Part shown: positions 10,700 to 19,846 of the stretch, one piece after another
Numbering within the stretch: the first letter of the stretch is position 1
Layout: each line of letters opens with the position of its first letter
Origin: Zygnema cylindricum
Taxonomy: Eukaryota > Streptophyta > Zygnematophyceae > Zygnematales > Zygnemataceae
Length of the DNA: 54,500 bases
Reading direction: 5' to 3'
Assembly: GCA_037447655.1 (NCBI GenBank)
Contig: JBBHKE010000323.1
Location: forward strand, 507,484 to 561,983
Position numbers and translations under genes: made by a program
Notes under the pieces: generated by a model
Told to the model about the DNA's origin: nothing
The model's database searches: none
What the model saw: only the letters and a program-made list of their open reading frames with translations

Positions 10700-11750
10700 T
10701 GTTGGATTTTGAAATCTTTATTTCACTAGATAGGGATGTGAGAGGAGACTTAAAGACTTAGAATATTTTCTAAAATCCTTTGCTGTAATACTTACCTGTA
10801 TTAGTGTTACAGTAGTAAAATTACAATAGAGTGTATTGTACTTCTATAGGTATATGTATCGGCAAGAGAGGTTAATGTGTGTATTCTGGAGTGGCGCCGA
10901 CATATACTTATGCGTGTCAAAAATCATACGAGCGGTTTTCGGTGAGTCTGACGGGCGGTCGCCGACATATATTTATGCGTGTCAAAAATCATACGAGCGG
11001 TTTTCGCTGAGTCTGACGGGCGGTGACTGAGCTGGACATCTAGGATTATACCCCACGGAATCAAAAGAATATCGTTGATACGAGACAGATTTGATGGACG
11101 CGATTAAAGCGGGGACCACAATGACTGAGTGCGTCGTACGCACTTAGGACATTCGTACCATCGAATCAACATTCATTTATACTTTTGCGGTTGATGCTGA
11201 CTAAGCATCGGCAACATTAATTGTACGGACAATATCACTAAATATTTGGAAAACAATAAGTTAACTTTAGTGAATTAATCAATAGTGTTACACTATTCAA
11301 TTAGCGGTAGGTAGTAATTAGGGTTTTGGAGGTACTCAGAGTAAAGTACAGGTTGGATATTTTGTTGTAAGTCAGGATAGTACTTTAGTACAATCACCCG
11401 AATCAGTGTAGACGAGTAAATACTCACTCTGAGTATATAGTGTAGGACTTAGTCAAATTTGTATCATCATGTTTTGGGAATAAGATTTTTTAAGGGCAAT
11501 TTTTGGGAAAATTCGAGATATCATATCTTATGGTTTACTAGATCATTTTGGCTGCAATTTTTGGAATTGGCATTTAATTGTGTTGTGTAATATTGTGACA
11601 AATTTGATTTATATTGGCCTTTTGAGTCATATTTTGTGTTGGATCAAAGTTGGTTGTAGAGTAGGTATTTTGATAGTTTTTGCTGTTTTTCATTTATACT
11701 TCCACTACTAGTGCTGGTCTTCCTCCTACAACGGTGGTCATAGAACAAAA
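10700..11750 (+). repeat. 3' LTR of element B with internal 65-bp tandem duplication
   Basis: 1051 bp against 990 for the 5' LTR. The difference is a tandem duplication (10896-10960 and 10961-11025, both starting GCCGACATATA) absent from the 5' LTR, so it arose after insertion. The last base pair is mutated from CA to AA, and the LTR gag ATG is lost (ATT). Confidence 0.93.
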
Positions 11751-11800
11751 ATTATGACGTTAGTATTTTTTTTCGCGGTGAATGTAAGTTACCTCGGACC

Positions 11801-12539
11801 TGTTGTTTTTAGAAAGCTTTAGTCCTCTGTATGCCTCAGCTGTGAGAGAGAGCTGTTCAGGACTTAAGCTATTTTTGGTTGAGTTCGGTTCAGTACTTAC
11901 CGAAATTAGTGTGACAGTGAAGTTGGGAGTTCACGGTTCATTCACACTTGGGACACGTGTCGTCACTTGGGAGAATGCGTGAGTATGTCCTCCGTGGACG
12001 TACGGAAATTCGGCAGGACCACTGGACTTCGTGAAGTAAATTCTACGGTGCCAAATCCTCTAATCGGACCGCTGACAGCCGCCGCCAACAAATAGTGACG
12101 AGGCGTGACTAGATCATTATCACTTTACGTTGTCTGAACTTCGGTGTAAATATTTGTGATAGAATGTTAGATGTACGGCTGGAATGCCTCCGTACAGCTT
12201 AGTGTAGTTTCGGTGTATAAAAGTAGGACTTAGTGAATTTGATTTTTAGGAACAAATGATATGAAAACTGTACACTCAGTTTTATGTAATTTCATTTCTA
12301 CATATCTCACAGATTTGTGAGCGGAATTGATTGAAATTTTGTGTGTGTGTTCCTTTTGTATGTTATCTACATTGTGGCAAATTTTCAGGACGTTTGGAGC
12401 GTTTTTCTGAAAGTTATAGTCTGTCAAAGTTGCTGTTCAGCCATCGGTATTTGTGGAAGCTTCCTCTCTTGATTTGTTCTACGATGACTACTGCTGCATC
12501 TTCTTCATCTTCAGTACCAACACTTGTCTCAGAACAACA
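11801..12539 (+). repeat. solo LTR related to element B
   Basis: TGTTGTTTTT...AGAACAACA, flanked by a perfect 5-bp duplication GGACC (11796-11800 and 12540-12544). No internal region remains, so it is a product of LTR-LTR recombination. The distal part aligns with the B LTR (GGACTTAGT block, final GAACAACA). Its last 56 bp from ATG 12484 code a Ser-rich peptide ending SEQQ, the same form as the LTR-coded Gag start of B (LEQQ). Confidence 0.9.
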
Positions 12540-12544
12540 GGACC

Positions 12545-13264
12545 AACGTTGAAGGTTACATGTAAATTAAGCGCAGCTACATAATCTACTATCAACCGTT
12601 ATGAATGAATGAATTATGCTTGTAGTTTGAATGTAAATAATATTTGTGTTGCATTGTTTTCATTTTCATTGTACTATTGAACTCTAATATCGTCGTACTT
12701 TGGTGGATTTTATAAAGTCAATTTACTAAAGTAATGTCTTTTAACTCTAATAAAGTTGCTTTTCACACGACGAAGTCGAAAAATGAAAAAATATTAGAAT
12801 AAAGTTTAACTCTAAATGAGTCGCAATTAGAAGATAACTTCACGAATCTACGTAACGCGATGTATTATTGGATGACCACAATTACACGTGGCCATTTTAT
12901 CAACTGCGGAAACGTCATGCCTGCAAAACAACGAAAATACACAAACCGTCTGTCTTTTTTGACTCTTTCACTGGAGAATTCCATGCATTGAACATTTTTT
13001 TGTATTTCCTTTTTATGCTTTGTGGTTTACATTTTTTTGCGAATTATTTCACTGTAATCGTGTTGAGATGAGATGAGATCAAATGTAATCCTCTCTTCTA
13101 TTAAACATTTCATGTATGGGTGTTACTCATTGGTTGTTCTAGGTACTGTTTTACTTGTTTTTATCGATTGTTTAGACGAATCTTTAGTTAGGATGAGATG
13201 GTTTGAGGGATGGTGATGGAGAGAGGGGGGGGAAAAGAACTGTTTCTTTCGTCTTTGGAATGGC
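12545..13264. other. no gene recognised
   Basis: AT-rich DNA with short ORFs that resemble nothing known. A GATGAGATGAGAT simple stretch lies near 13066 and a G run near 13225. Confidence 0.5.
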
Positions 13265-13640
13265 GACGATATAACGTCGTCGCTTCATTTATGACAATGC
13301 ATCAAACAATGAAAGGGGGATGAGAAAATGTTGTCACCTCAAGGTGGACACTCGCGAAATCATTAAACCGGCGACGACATTCTATCGTTGCGGTATAAAT
13401 GGGAGTAATGTACAATCAGCGATGACTTCTTTTCGTTGCGTGAATGTTGGACTCCGGGATAATATGCAACGGTTTAACTTTACGTTTCGTCGCTGCAATG
13501 TTGGAACACCTTGTAGCAGGTTTCAATGAACAATCGACGTAGAATTCATTACGTTGGATGAATGTTGGACTATACGAACATACATGACGGTGGAATTCGT
13601 CGTTTCGTCGCCGCAATATTAGAACGTCCAAAAACGTTGT
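13265..13640. repeat. left array of GCGACGAC inverted-repeat units
   Basis: Five or six degenerate units of about 40-75 bp, each with a YGACGA...TCGTYGC inverted pair separated by a few bases (for example GCGACGATATAACGTCGTCGC near 13263-13283 and CGACGACATTCTATCGTTGC near 13372). The same motif makes up the array at 16926-17205. Such arrays are typical of subterminal transposase-binding regions of DNA transposons; that role is inferred. Confidence 0.6.
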
Positions 13641-13940
13641 TCGAACATGGGTTTCACGTTTTTGGTTGTTATACAATTTATAAGTGCTTAAAAAACGAAT
13701 CTGCCCCTCATATGGAGTAAATTTGTCAGACTACTTCTCTCTCTCATTCGTTGTCTTGTCCCATTATTTTGCAATATCTTACATTGTAGTTCCATTCTCT
13801 GTGCACTCACGTGAAAAGCAACTCTATGGATTGCGGCGCGCAACCGAATAAACAACCATGTAGCTATGTACTACAATTCAATCGATTTCCTCCCTTAAAA
13901 ATCTGTCGACTCGCAAATTGTCGGCCAAGTGAAGAGAGGG

Positions 13941-14100
13941 ACGGCGTACTTACTGACGTGGAGACAATGGAGGAGTCACAAATAGAGGTACAATAACATT
14001 GAGGGAAGGTGACGGAAGAGACGGCGTACTAACTGACGTGGAGACAATGGAGGAGTCACAAATAGAGGTACAATAACATTGAGGGAAGGTGACGGAAGAG
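13941..14100 (+). repeat. 80-bp tandem duplication
   Basis: Units 13941-14020 and 14021-14100 are nearly identical (start ACGGCGTACT, end GACGGAAGAG). It is a recent duplication within the acidic part of the unrecognised gene; 80 bp is not a multiple of three, so it shifts the frame. Confidence 0.9.
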
Positions 14101-14280
14101 TCAGTGAGGGAAAGGAATACAAGTGAGGGTGAAACAAATGATAAGTTGGTAGTAGACCAAAAAGGTGCATCGAATGAGAAGGAAATGGAGAAAAAGAGGT
14201 TGAAGTAGAAAGGGTGATAGAGGAAGTGGGTGGAAAGGAAGTGGATTTAACGAATCTGGTATGAGAGGAAAAAGGGGAAT

Positions 14281-14640
14281 CGAATGAGGGGGAATTTGAT
14301 ATGGGATTAGAAAAGGAGGTTGGGAATGAAAGGGTGATAGAGGAAGAGGGTGTAAAGAAAGGTGTTTTCCCGAGTGTGATCGAGAGGAAAAACGGGAATC
14401 GGATGAGGAGGGAAGTGATAAAGGGTTAGAAAAAAAGGTAGGAGAAGAAAAGGCAATAGAGGAAAAGGGTGTAAAGGAGGGTGTTTTCCTGAGTGTGGCA
14501 GGAGAGGAAAAAGGGAAATCGGATGAGGAGGGAAGTGATAAAGGGTTAGAAAAGAAGGTAGGAGAAGAAAAGACGATAGAGGAAGAGGGTTTAAAGAAGG
14601 GTGTTGTAGCAAGCGAGGAGGGAAGTGAAAATGATGGCGA
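14281..14640 (+). repeat. 120-bp tandem repeat coding 40-residue acidic units
   Basis: Three units with an exact period of 120 bp (14281, 14401, 14521). The last two are almost identical. Each codes about 40 residues of E/K/G-rich sequence (EEGSDKGLEKKVGEEK). The period keeps the frame, unlike the neighbouring 80-bp duplication, so the array probably expanded while the gene was still coding. Confidence 0.9.
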
Positions 14641-15577
14641 TCAAGAGCTACAAGGGAAAAGGAAGGTAAAGAAAAAGGGTAGGGTGGTGTCATCGCCTGA
14701 GGGAGATGACCTACAATTAGATAGAGTTCAATGGGGAAACCAAAACAAAGGGGAAGATGATGACGATTATGTCCCGTTGGGTTCTGGGGACGGCGAAAGT
14801 ATCGTGGAAAGAAGCGAAAGGCGAAAGTATCGTGGAAAGAAGCGAAACAACAGAGGAGGAAAAATCGCCCAAACAAATTTATCCCACAGACATTCGGGTG
14901 ACAATGTTTGTGGGGGAAGCATTGTCCGAGGATGATCAAAGTTCGAAAAGCTCTCAAAGAAGGAAAGAAAACGACTTCGTAAGTGACGATGAGGTTATCA
15001 TGCAACCTCCTTCACCAAACCGGAAAAAGCACTCGTTTTGGCTCTTTCGGGCTAAGTGGGGCCCATTCAACCAGCTCCATACCGTGTGGAGCCGGATTGG
15101 TATTTTCCGCCTCCCACCGGGGAGGAGGAAATTGATAGTTTTCGTCGAAGCACCTCCCATTACATCCCGTGGACGAATGGCCGGAGCATTGGAGGTACGA
15201 CAAACCGCGTCGCATTGATCCATCGAGAAATCCTTTCCCGGAAATGTTAGATATTCTCCCCAACGTACCGGCTTATCCTACTTGGTTTTTCATAGCGAAG
15301 AAGATAGAGGGTCAAACTTTGGGTACATCCGGCATTTCCAACCCAATAACCAACAATTCACATGGATTTTTTGGGAGGTAATGGCTATTTCATTGATGTA
15401 TCGAAATTTCTTTGACATTACCATCTATGGGACCCTCGGTTATACACCGTCCTCCGAAATGCTTGTAATACCCCTGAACTAAAAGAGTTGAGAAAGGCAC
15501 GCAATAAAATATTGCACAAATTTCCAACCTTGTAGTAGAGCAAGCTTTTTTACAGGAAGTGTCGAGAGTGGTACCAG

Positions 15578-16590
15578 TGAACCCTCTGCAATTATGTGTC
15601 CTCCATTGGACTACATAATTCAAGAAGCCTCTAGGTAGTTTTTAACTAACCCAATTTCAACCACAACCACTACTGCCCAAGCAATCAAGTTGACAATCTA
15701 AGTGCACCCTTGTGCATTCTCGACTCCCTTGAGTCTGTAGCAAAAAGAATCACTGAAAATGGCCAACCAACCGATAAGTTATGAGGTGGCAAAGATGCCA
15801 ATTTATAGAAAGTCTCATAGAGAGAGGTGGGTGTCTACCAAAATTTGTTAAGTCGTAATCTCCTCTCCAAACCCTATTTACTGGTGTAAGATCCAATCAA
15901 ACAACTGTACAGTACAGAAAGGTACTACAGTCGATGTCCTTTCTGTAGGGTCTGTATACGACAAGGCCATTGAGGTGACGCGTGTCCACATTTTACTCGT
16001 CCTTATGTTCCCCGGAATTCTCACGACCAAATTTTATCTCTCCACGTGGTGCAAGTCATGCCACGTACAAAAACTACCAATGTGACCATTCTGGGATTTG
16101 GCCGACGATGTGTGCCGTAGGATCAAATCCGACATTTAAATTTTAGCCGTCGAAACAAATGTCCAATTCATTTGTTTCGTGCGGGATCATGTTTGCACTA
16201 TATATTAACTAGTTTTATGTCCCGTCATTCGTAATTCCGTTAATCGGATTAAGGATTATAATACGATTTAAATAATTATCCAACCTTATATATTTTAACG
16301 AACTCCTACGACACATAGGTTATAGCTGACGGCTACGCCTCGCTCTGCAGATCAGAGGTTCGAATCTTCCGGATTGAACCTTTTGTTGAGAGTGACTTAT
16401 GTCACTCTTTACTCCTGCCAATGGAGCTGAGGCAGCCATGGCTCCACTATTCTCTTTCTCCTTTAGTGACTACAACAAGTATGGGGGATAAAGGAAAGAG
16501 GTGGAGGCACGCTGCCTGCGCTTTTCTTTTCTTTTTTCTACTAAGCTATTCAGACCTATAAAATACTATATAAATCTAGTGATTTTAACA
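15578..16590 (-). repeat. LTR E, minus strand, A/D family, with polypurine tract
   Basis: Read on the minus strand it starts TGTTAAAATC (16590) and ends GAGGGTTCA (15578), 1013 bp. It aligns throughout with the LTRs of A and D (AGTATTTTATAGGTCTGAAT; GCCATGGCTGCC; CTACAGACTCAAGGGAGTC), at lower identity. Immediately 5' of it on the minus strand (16605-16591) is a G/A tract, GGGAGGGGAGGAGGG, so it looks like the 3' LTR of an element whose body is gone. No matching 5-bp duplication (ACCAG left, CCCTC right), which argues against a simple solo LTR. Confidence 0.8.
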
Positions 16591-16606
16591 CCCTCCTCCC
16601 CTCCCA

Positions 16607-16740
16607 CTAGAGGTAGATTATCTTCCACGCTTAGTTGCGGAGCTTAGTCGGCAAATTGTGGAGCTACGAGATCAATTGAGACATGTTCGGTGAATTGTGG
16701 CAAACCTCACTCGAGAGATAAACAAAATTAAAAAAGGGTA
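16607..16740 (+). pseudogene. short coiled-coil coding fragment
   Basis: Downstream of a pyrimidine tract ending CACTAG, a frame reads LPRLVAELSRQIVELRDQLR, one stop, then NLTREINKIKKG and a stop. The heptad pattern suggests a coiled coil. It could be the C-terminal exon of the unrecognised gene to the left, split by LTR E. The link is inferred from position and strand only. Confidence 0.35.
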
Positions 16741-16925
16741 ATTTTTAGGGATAATAACCATAACCGGTGAGTGGTTGATGAAATCGCCTGGTTGGTAAGC
16801 TTTTCTTCAAGCCTAATCTTCCAAACCCATTTTTAGTATATATTTGTATGATTGCTGGTCAAAATGATGGTTGGTCAAAAAAAAATCATCTTACCAATTT
16901 TTTGTTTAATCATAAAACGCTTGTT
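16741..16925. other. no gene recognised
   Basis: AT-rich spacer before the palindrome array. Nothing recognised. Confidence 0.4.
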
Positions 16926-17205
16926 CAGCGACGACATAATGTTGAAGCTGAATGAGCGACGAAAAATTCTCATCGCTGAATATTTGACGACGGATTGTCA
17001 CCATTTATTTAGCGACGACATGCTGTCGTCGCTAAATTGGCGATGACATTTTGTTTAAGCCGAATCAGCGACGATAAATTCTCATCCCTGAATATCTGAC
17101 GATGGATTGTCATCACTTATTCAGCGACGACATGCTGTTGTCGCTGAATCGGCAATGATATATTGTCGAAGCCGAACCAGCGACGACAAATTCTCGTCGC
17201 TAAGC
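16926..17205. repeat. right array of GCGACGAC palindromes, 112-bp period
   Basis: Two long units plus a partial third. Each holds a near-perfect palindrome AGCGACGACA-TGC-TGTCGTCGCT (17011-17033; second copy 17121-17147) and a weaker GCGACGAAAAATTCTCATCGC. Unit spacing is 112 bp (17012 to 17124). The same motif lies at 13265-13640. Probably subterminal transposon repeats; which element owns them is unclear, since pogo transposase begins 120 bp to the right. Confidence 0.7.
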
Positions 17206-17324
17206 CGGCAAAAACATACAAACACACTTGCTTTCATATTATTCCTTCATGTTATTTACTAACCCTATTTCGTGTATGATGTTTTTCTTCTTATCCTCAT
17301 CTGAAGAGTATCAACAAGTAAAGA

Positions 17325-18915
17325 CATGGTGGGTCAAAAGGGAGGCCATAGTAAGAGGCATAAGATATACGAGTAATACGTTGTCTACGTAGGGCTTTCA
17401 TAAACGAATTGTGGTGGTCATGAAAGCATTACCGGGGAGGGGAAGGAAGGAAATGCCATGGGTGACCCGTCTTCATCAAGAATTACTCGAGGATTTTCAT
17501 CGATTTAAAAAGGCGGGTATGAAACTTTCTACGACAATTGTGCAAGAGATGGCGTACGACATCATAATACGTTTGGAAGAGGAGCATGCACTGGAGTTTT
17601 TTGACGAATTCGGACGTGAGAGGACTACTTGAATTACAAAAAAGTGGATCTAAAGGTTTCATGAGAAACACAACATCGTCATCTGCGCCCAAAAGGGCAA
17701 ATCACATTCTAGTCCTGAAAAGGAGGAACACACTATGAAAACCGTGGAGTATCACTAAGTTGTTCTAAAGAGGGGCTTCCTTTCGGATAAGGCTTATACT
17801 TTTTTGCTACCTATGACATTGTAATTTAATTTTTTGTGTCAAAATTACTGTTTTTATCAAACCTAAAGTACTAATTGTTTTTTACTCATCTTTGTTTCGT
17901 TGTCATTATCTTCATTACGTGAACTAGGTGAGTTTGACAAAGATTTAGTGGAGAATATGGATGAGACCCACTTGATGTTGAATATGGACAATGGCAAGTC
18001 ATTAGGCTTCCATGGAGATGAAGTCGTGAAGTATACCGAGGTTGCGGGTGGAGGCGAATCCATGACTTTGATGGAGCGTCTCACCGGAGGGGAGAATGCA
18101 CGTATTGAAGCACCCATGGTTATTTTCACAAACCGTAATAGGAGTTAACCGATTCGCAATCTCCCCAACGATATTCCAAGTATACATCCTCTTGTTTCAT
18201 TTTGTTTGTCTTGAATTGTTTGTTTCTTCCCTCTCCCTTTCTTCTCCCCTCATATTTTTCATCCCCCTTCTCCTTCTTTCCATCTTTCATATATTATATT
18301 TTAATGCATTTTTTCTTTTTTCCATGTAACCAATACAGGTGTGTGCTATCGCACTGGTCCCAAGGGTTAGAACGACAAGAAAGTCTTCCCCCAATGGTTT
18401 GAAGACCGGAGGTCATATCAAGCAGATCCTCATGGTCGACATAAAATAGTCTCCCTCGATAATTGCGGAGGACACAACATGTCCGAGGAGCTAAACCGAG
18501 TTATGGTTGCCAAAAATACGGTGTTACACTTCTTTCCACCGAGTGCTACTCACTTGGTACAATCAGCAAAATGTTTCGTAATATCAAAAATAAAGGAGGT
18601 TTGGAGTAGGAAGTGGGAAAAATTGGAAGATGTCGGGGGCTAGGAATTAACAGTGGTCACAACACTCTAATCGAGGTTGGTCCGAAAAGTTATTAGGGCC
18701 CGGGAAAATGTTTTTTGAGGAATTAGCTAGGGACTCCATCCGAGAAGTTAACTCCATGAAAGGCAAGGATGGGATGGGATATGCAAGAAAAGGTATGATA
18801 TAATGTGGGTTGTCATTGAAGGACGGGACATAGGAGGAGGGAATGCTTACACATCAATTGCAATGTATCATCAACAAACACGGAAACCATTTCCACAGCG
18901 AAGAAGTGCCACCTA
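17325..18915 (+). pseudogene. pogo-like DDE transposase relic with introns
   Basis: Transposase of the pogo/Tigger type (DDE superfamily endonuclease), which cuts and joins transposon ends in the nucleus. Start MVGQKGGHSKRHKIYE at 17325. The DNA-binding part is at 17411-17760 (WVTRLHQELLEDF, KWIYRFHEKHNI, SPEKEE). The catalytic part has NMDETHLMLN (first Asp, about 17958-17985), GGGESMTLMERLTGG, PMVIFTNRNRS, CYRTGPKG, SLDNCGGHN (second Asp, about 18454-18480) and PPSATHLVQSAKCFVISKIK, where the third Asp is Lys. The C-terminus (SIREVNSMKGKDGMGYARKG) runs to about 18915. Two introns are inferred: one ending at AG 17927, whose donor is decayed, and 18180-18338 (GT-AG). Several stops. The block order and NMDETH/DNCGGH wording resemble pogo families of oomycetes and other eukaryotes. 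Confidence 0.85.
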
Positions 18916-19467
18916 CCTTAGCAAGGGCACAAAAATCCCTCAAAAAATTCTCAAGTTGCCGTTGTCGGTACTCAAGAAGAAGAGGTTACAGACAAACAAT
19001 TCACGGAAGGCGACGAATTTTAAGCCCTTTTTAATTTCTAAGCATTCCCCATGTATGCTTTTTTTGTGGATTTTAGAGCGTAGAAGAGGCATAGTATTGT
19101 ATTTTTTTTTTCTTTGGCTTATATTACCTGTTTAGAAAATGAAAGGAGTGTGCGGATTTAGGTGATACGAGTTATCATATAATATAATAGGGGTAATACG
19201 TCGCATAGTGTGTCTCTTATAACGATGTACAACACGACCATTTATAAAACATGAATTTATTTTGGCAATATATGTGTATGTGTAAGAGCTATGGTTTGTC
19301 ATGCTCAATGTGTTACAGTGTGTTTATCATTCACCTATGCGAAACATGATGTTGTAATGGGTGTACACATTCTTACTTTTTTTTCTTCGATACACAAACA
19401 CGTTGTTTTTGACATTATTTATATTAGGCAACGAGCGCGCCTCATCGCTTGCCGCTATCGCACCACT
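18916..19467. other. no gene recognised
   Basis: AT-rich stretch after the transposase. No terminal inverted repeat was found to close the pogo element. The ORFs here look random. Confidence 0.4.
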
Positions 19468-19846
19468 TGTAGAAATTAGAGGTTTCTGTATTGTATTTTC
19501 TAGGTCTGCGAGATATAGAATAAAAGGAAGAAAAGCCGAACAGACTATCTGCCTCTATCTCCTCTCTCCAGTCCCCACACTTGTCGTAGTCATTGGAGAT
19601 TGGAGAGGGAGGTAGAGCCATGGTTTTCTATGTTGTCTGAAGGAGACAGGAAGGAGAAGGTAGTAGATTTACGAAAAAGGTTTCAGGGACGCACGATTTG
19701 ATCCTGGTACGTGCCGTTCCTGAAAGTAGCCGTTTCCGTTATTTTATAGTCTACGAAGTGTGCATGGATATATATATGATGTAATAACTATTTAAACATG
19801 TACACATAGGAAATATTATTTAACTAGAACGAAATATAGGACATAT
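19468..19846 (+). repeat. LTR fragment H (A/D family), 3'-truncated
   Basis: TGTAGAAATTAGAGG start, then the A/D LTR order: TATTTTCTAGGTCT, CTCCCACACTTGTCGTAGTC-like block, GAGCCATGG, GATTTGATCCTGGTAC and TATTTAAA. Only the first ~380 bp remain. Its right edge runs directly into the truncated 3' end of minus-strand copia C, so a deletion or rearrangement joined them. Confidence 0.75.

Larger units (their letters stand above)
5552..11750 (+). mobile_element. Ty1/copia element B, full length
   Basis: Complete copia relic of 6199 bp. LTRs at 5552-6541 and 10700-11750 begin TGTTGG; the 5' one ends AACAACA and the 3' one is mutated to AACAAAA. The 5-bp target duplication ATTAT is perfect (5547-5551 and 11751-11755). 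The purine tract AAGGGGAG (10692-10699) abuts the 3' LTR. Domain order is gag, protease, integrase, RT, RNase H. It is a lineage different from A/D by LTR and protein, and is defective by many stops and frameshifts. Confidence 0.96.
13811..15560 (+). pseudogene. unrecognised gene: acidic repeats plus globular domain, broken
   Basis: Not recognised. ATG 13811 opens a 61-codon frame. An acidic E/K-rich region follows to about 14930 with two tandem repeats (80 bp and 120 bp units), one open frame at 14495-14935, and KRKVKKKGR-type basic patches that could act in nuclear import. A globular part rich in W, Y, P and F follows at 15050-15560: YFPPPTGEEEIDSFR and PYIPWT-like frame 2, WPEHWRYDKPRRIDPSRNPF frame 1, NFGYIRHFQPNNQQFTW frame 3, and WDPRLYTVLRNACNTPELKE frame 2. 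The reading-frame switches suggest at least three frameshifts in one former protein. LTR E cuts it at 15578. It lies between the two GCGACGAC arrays, so it may be a transposon-borne gene. Confidence 0.5.

Noticed and set aside
14307-15005. 232-codon minus-strand ORF, Pro/Phe/His/Leu-rich
   Set aside because: It is the antisense of the acidic E/K repeat region; length and composition follow from purine-rich repeats on the plus strand.
16320-16380. Functional tRNA gene (GGTTCGAATC B box)
   Set aside because: The sequence lies inside LTR E and aligns with equivalent parts of LTRs A and D; stems do not close.
15578-16590. LTR E as a simple solo LTR
   Set aside because: Flanking 5-mers differ (ACCAG/CCCTC) and a polypurine tract precedes it, so 3' LTR of a lost element fits better.
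13265-17205. CACTA transposon call from the GCGACGAC arrays
   Set aside because: No CACTA termini, 3-bp target duplication or CACTA transposase could be found; only the repeat style agrees.
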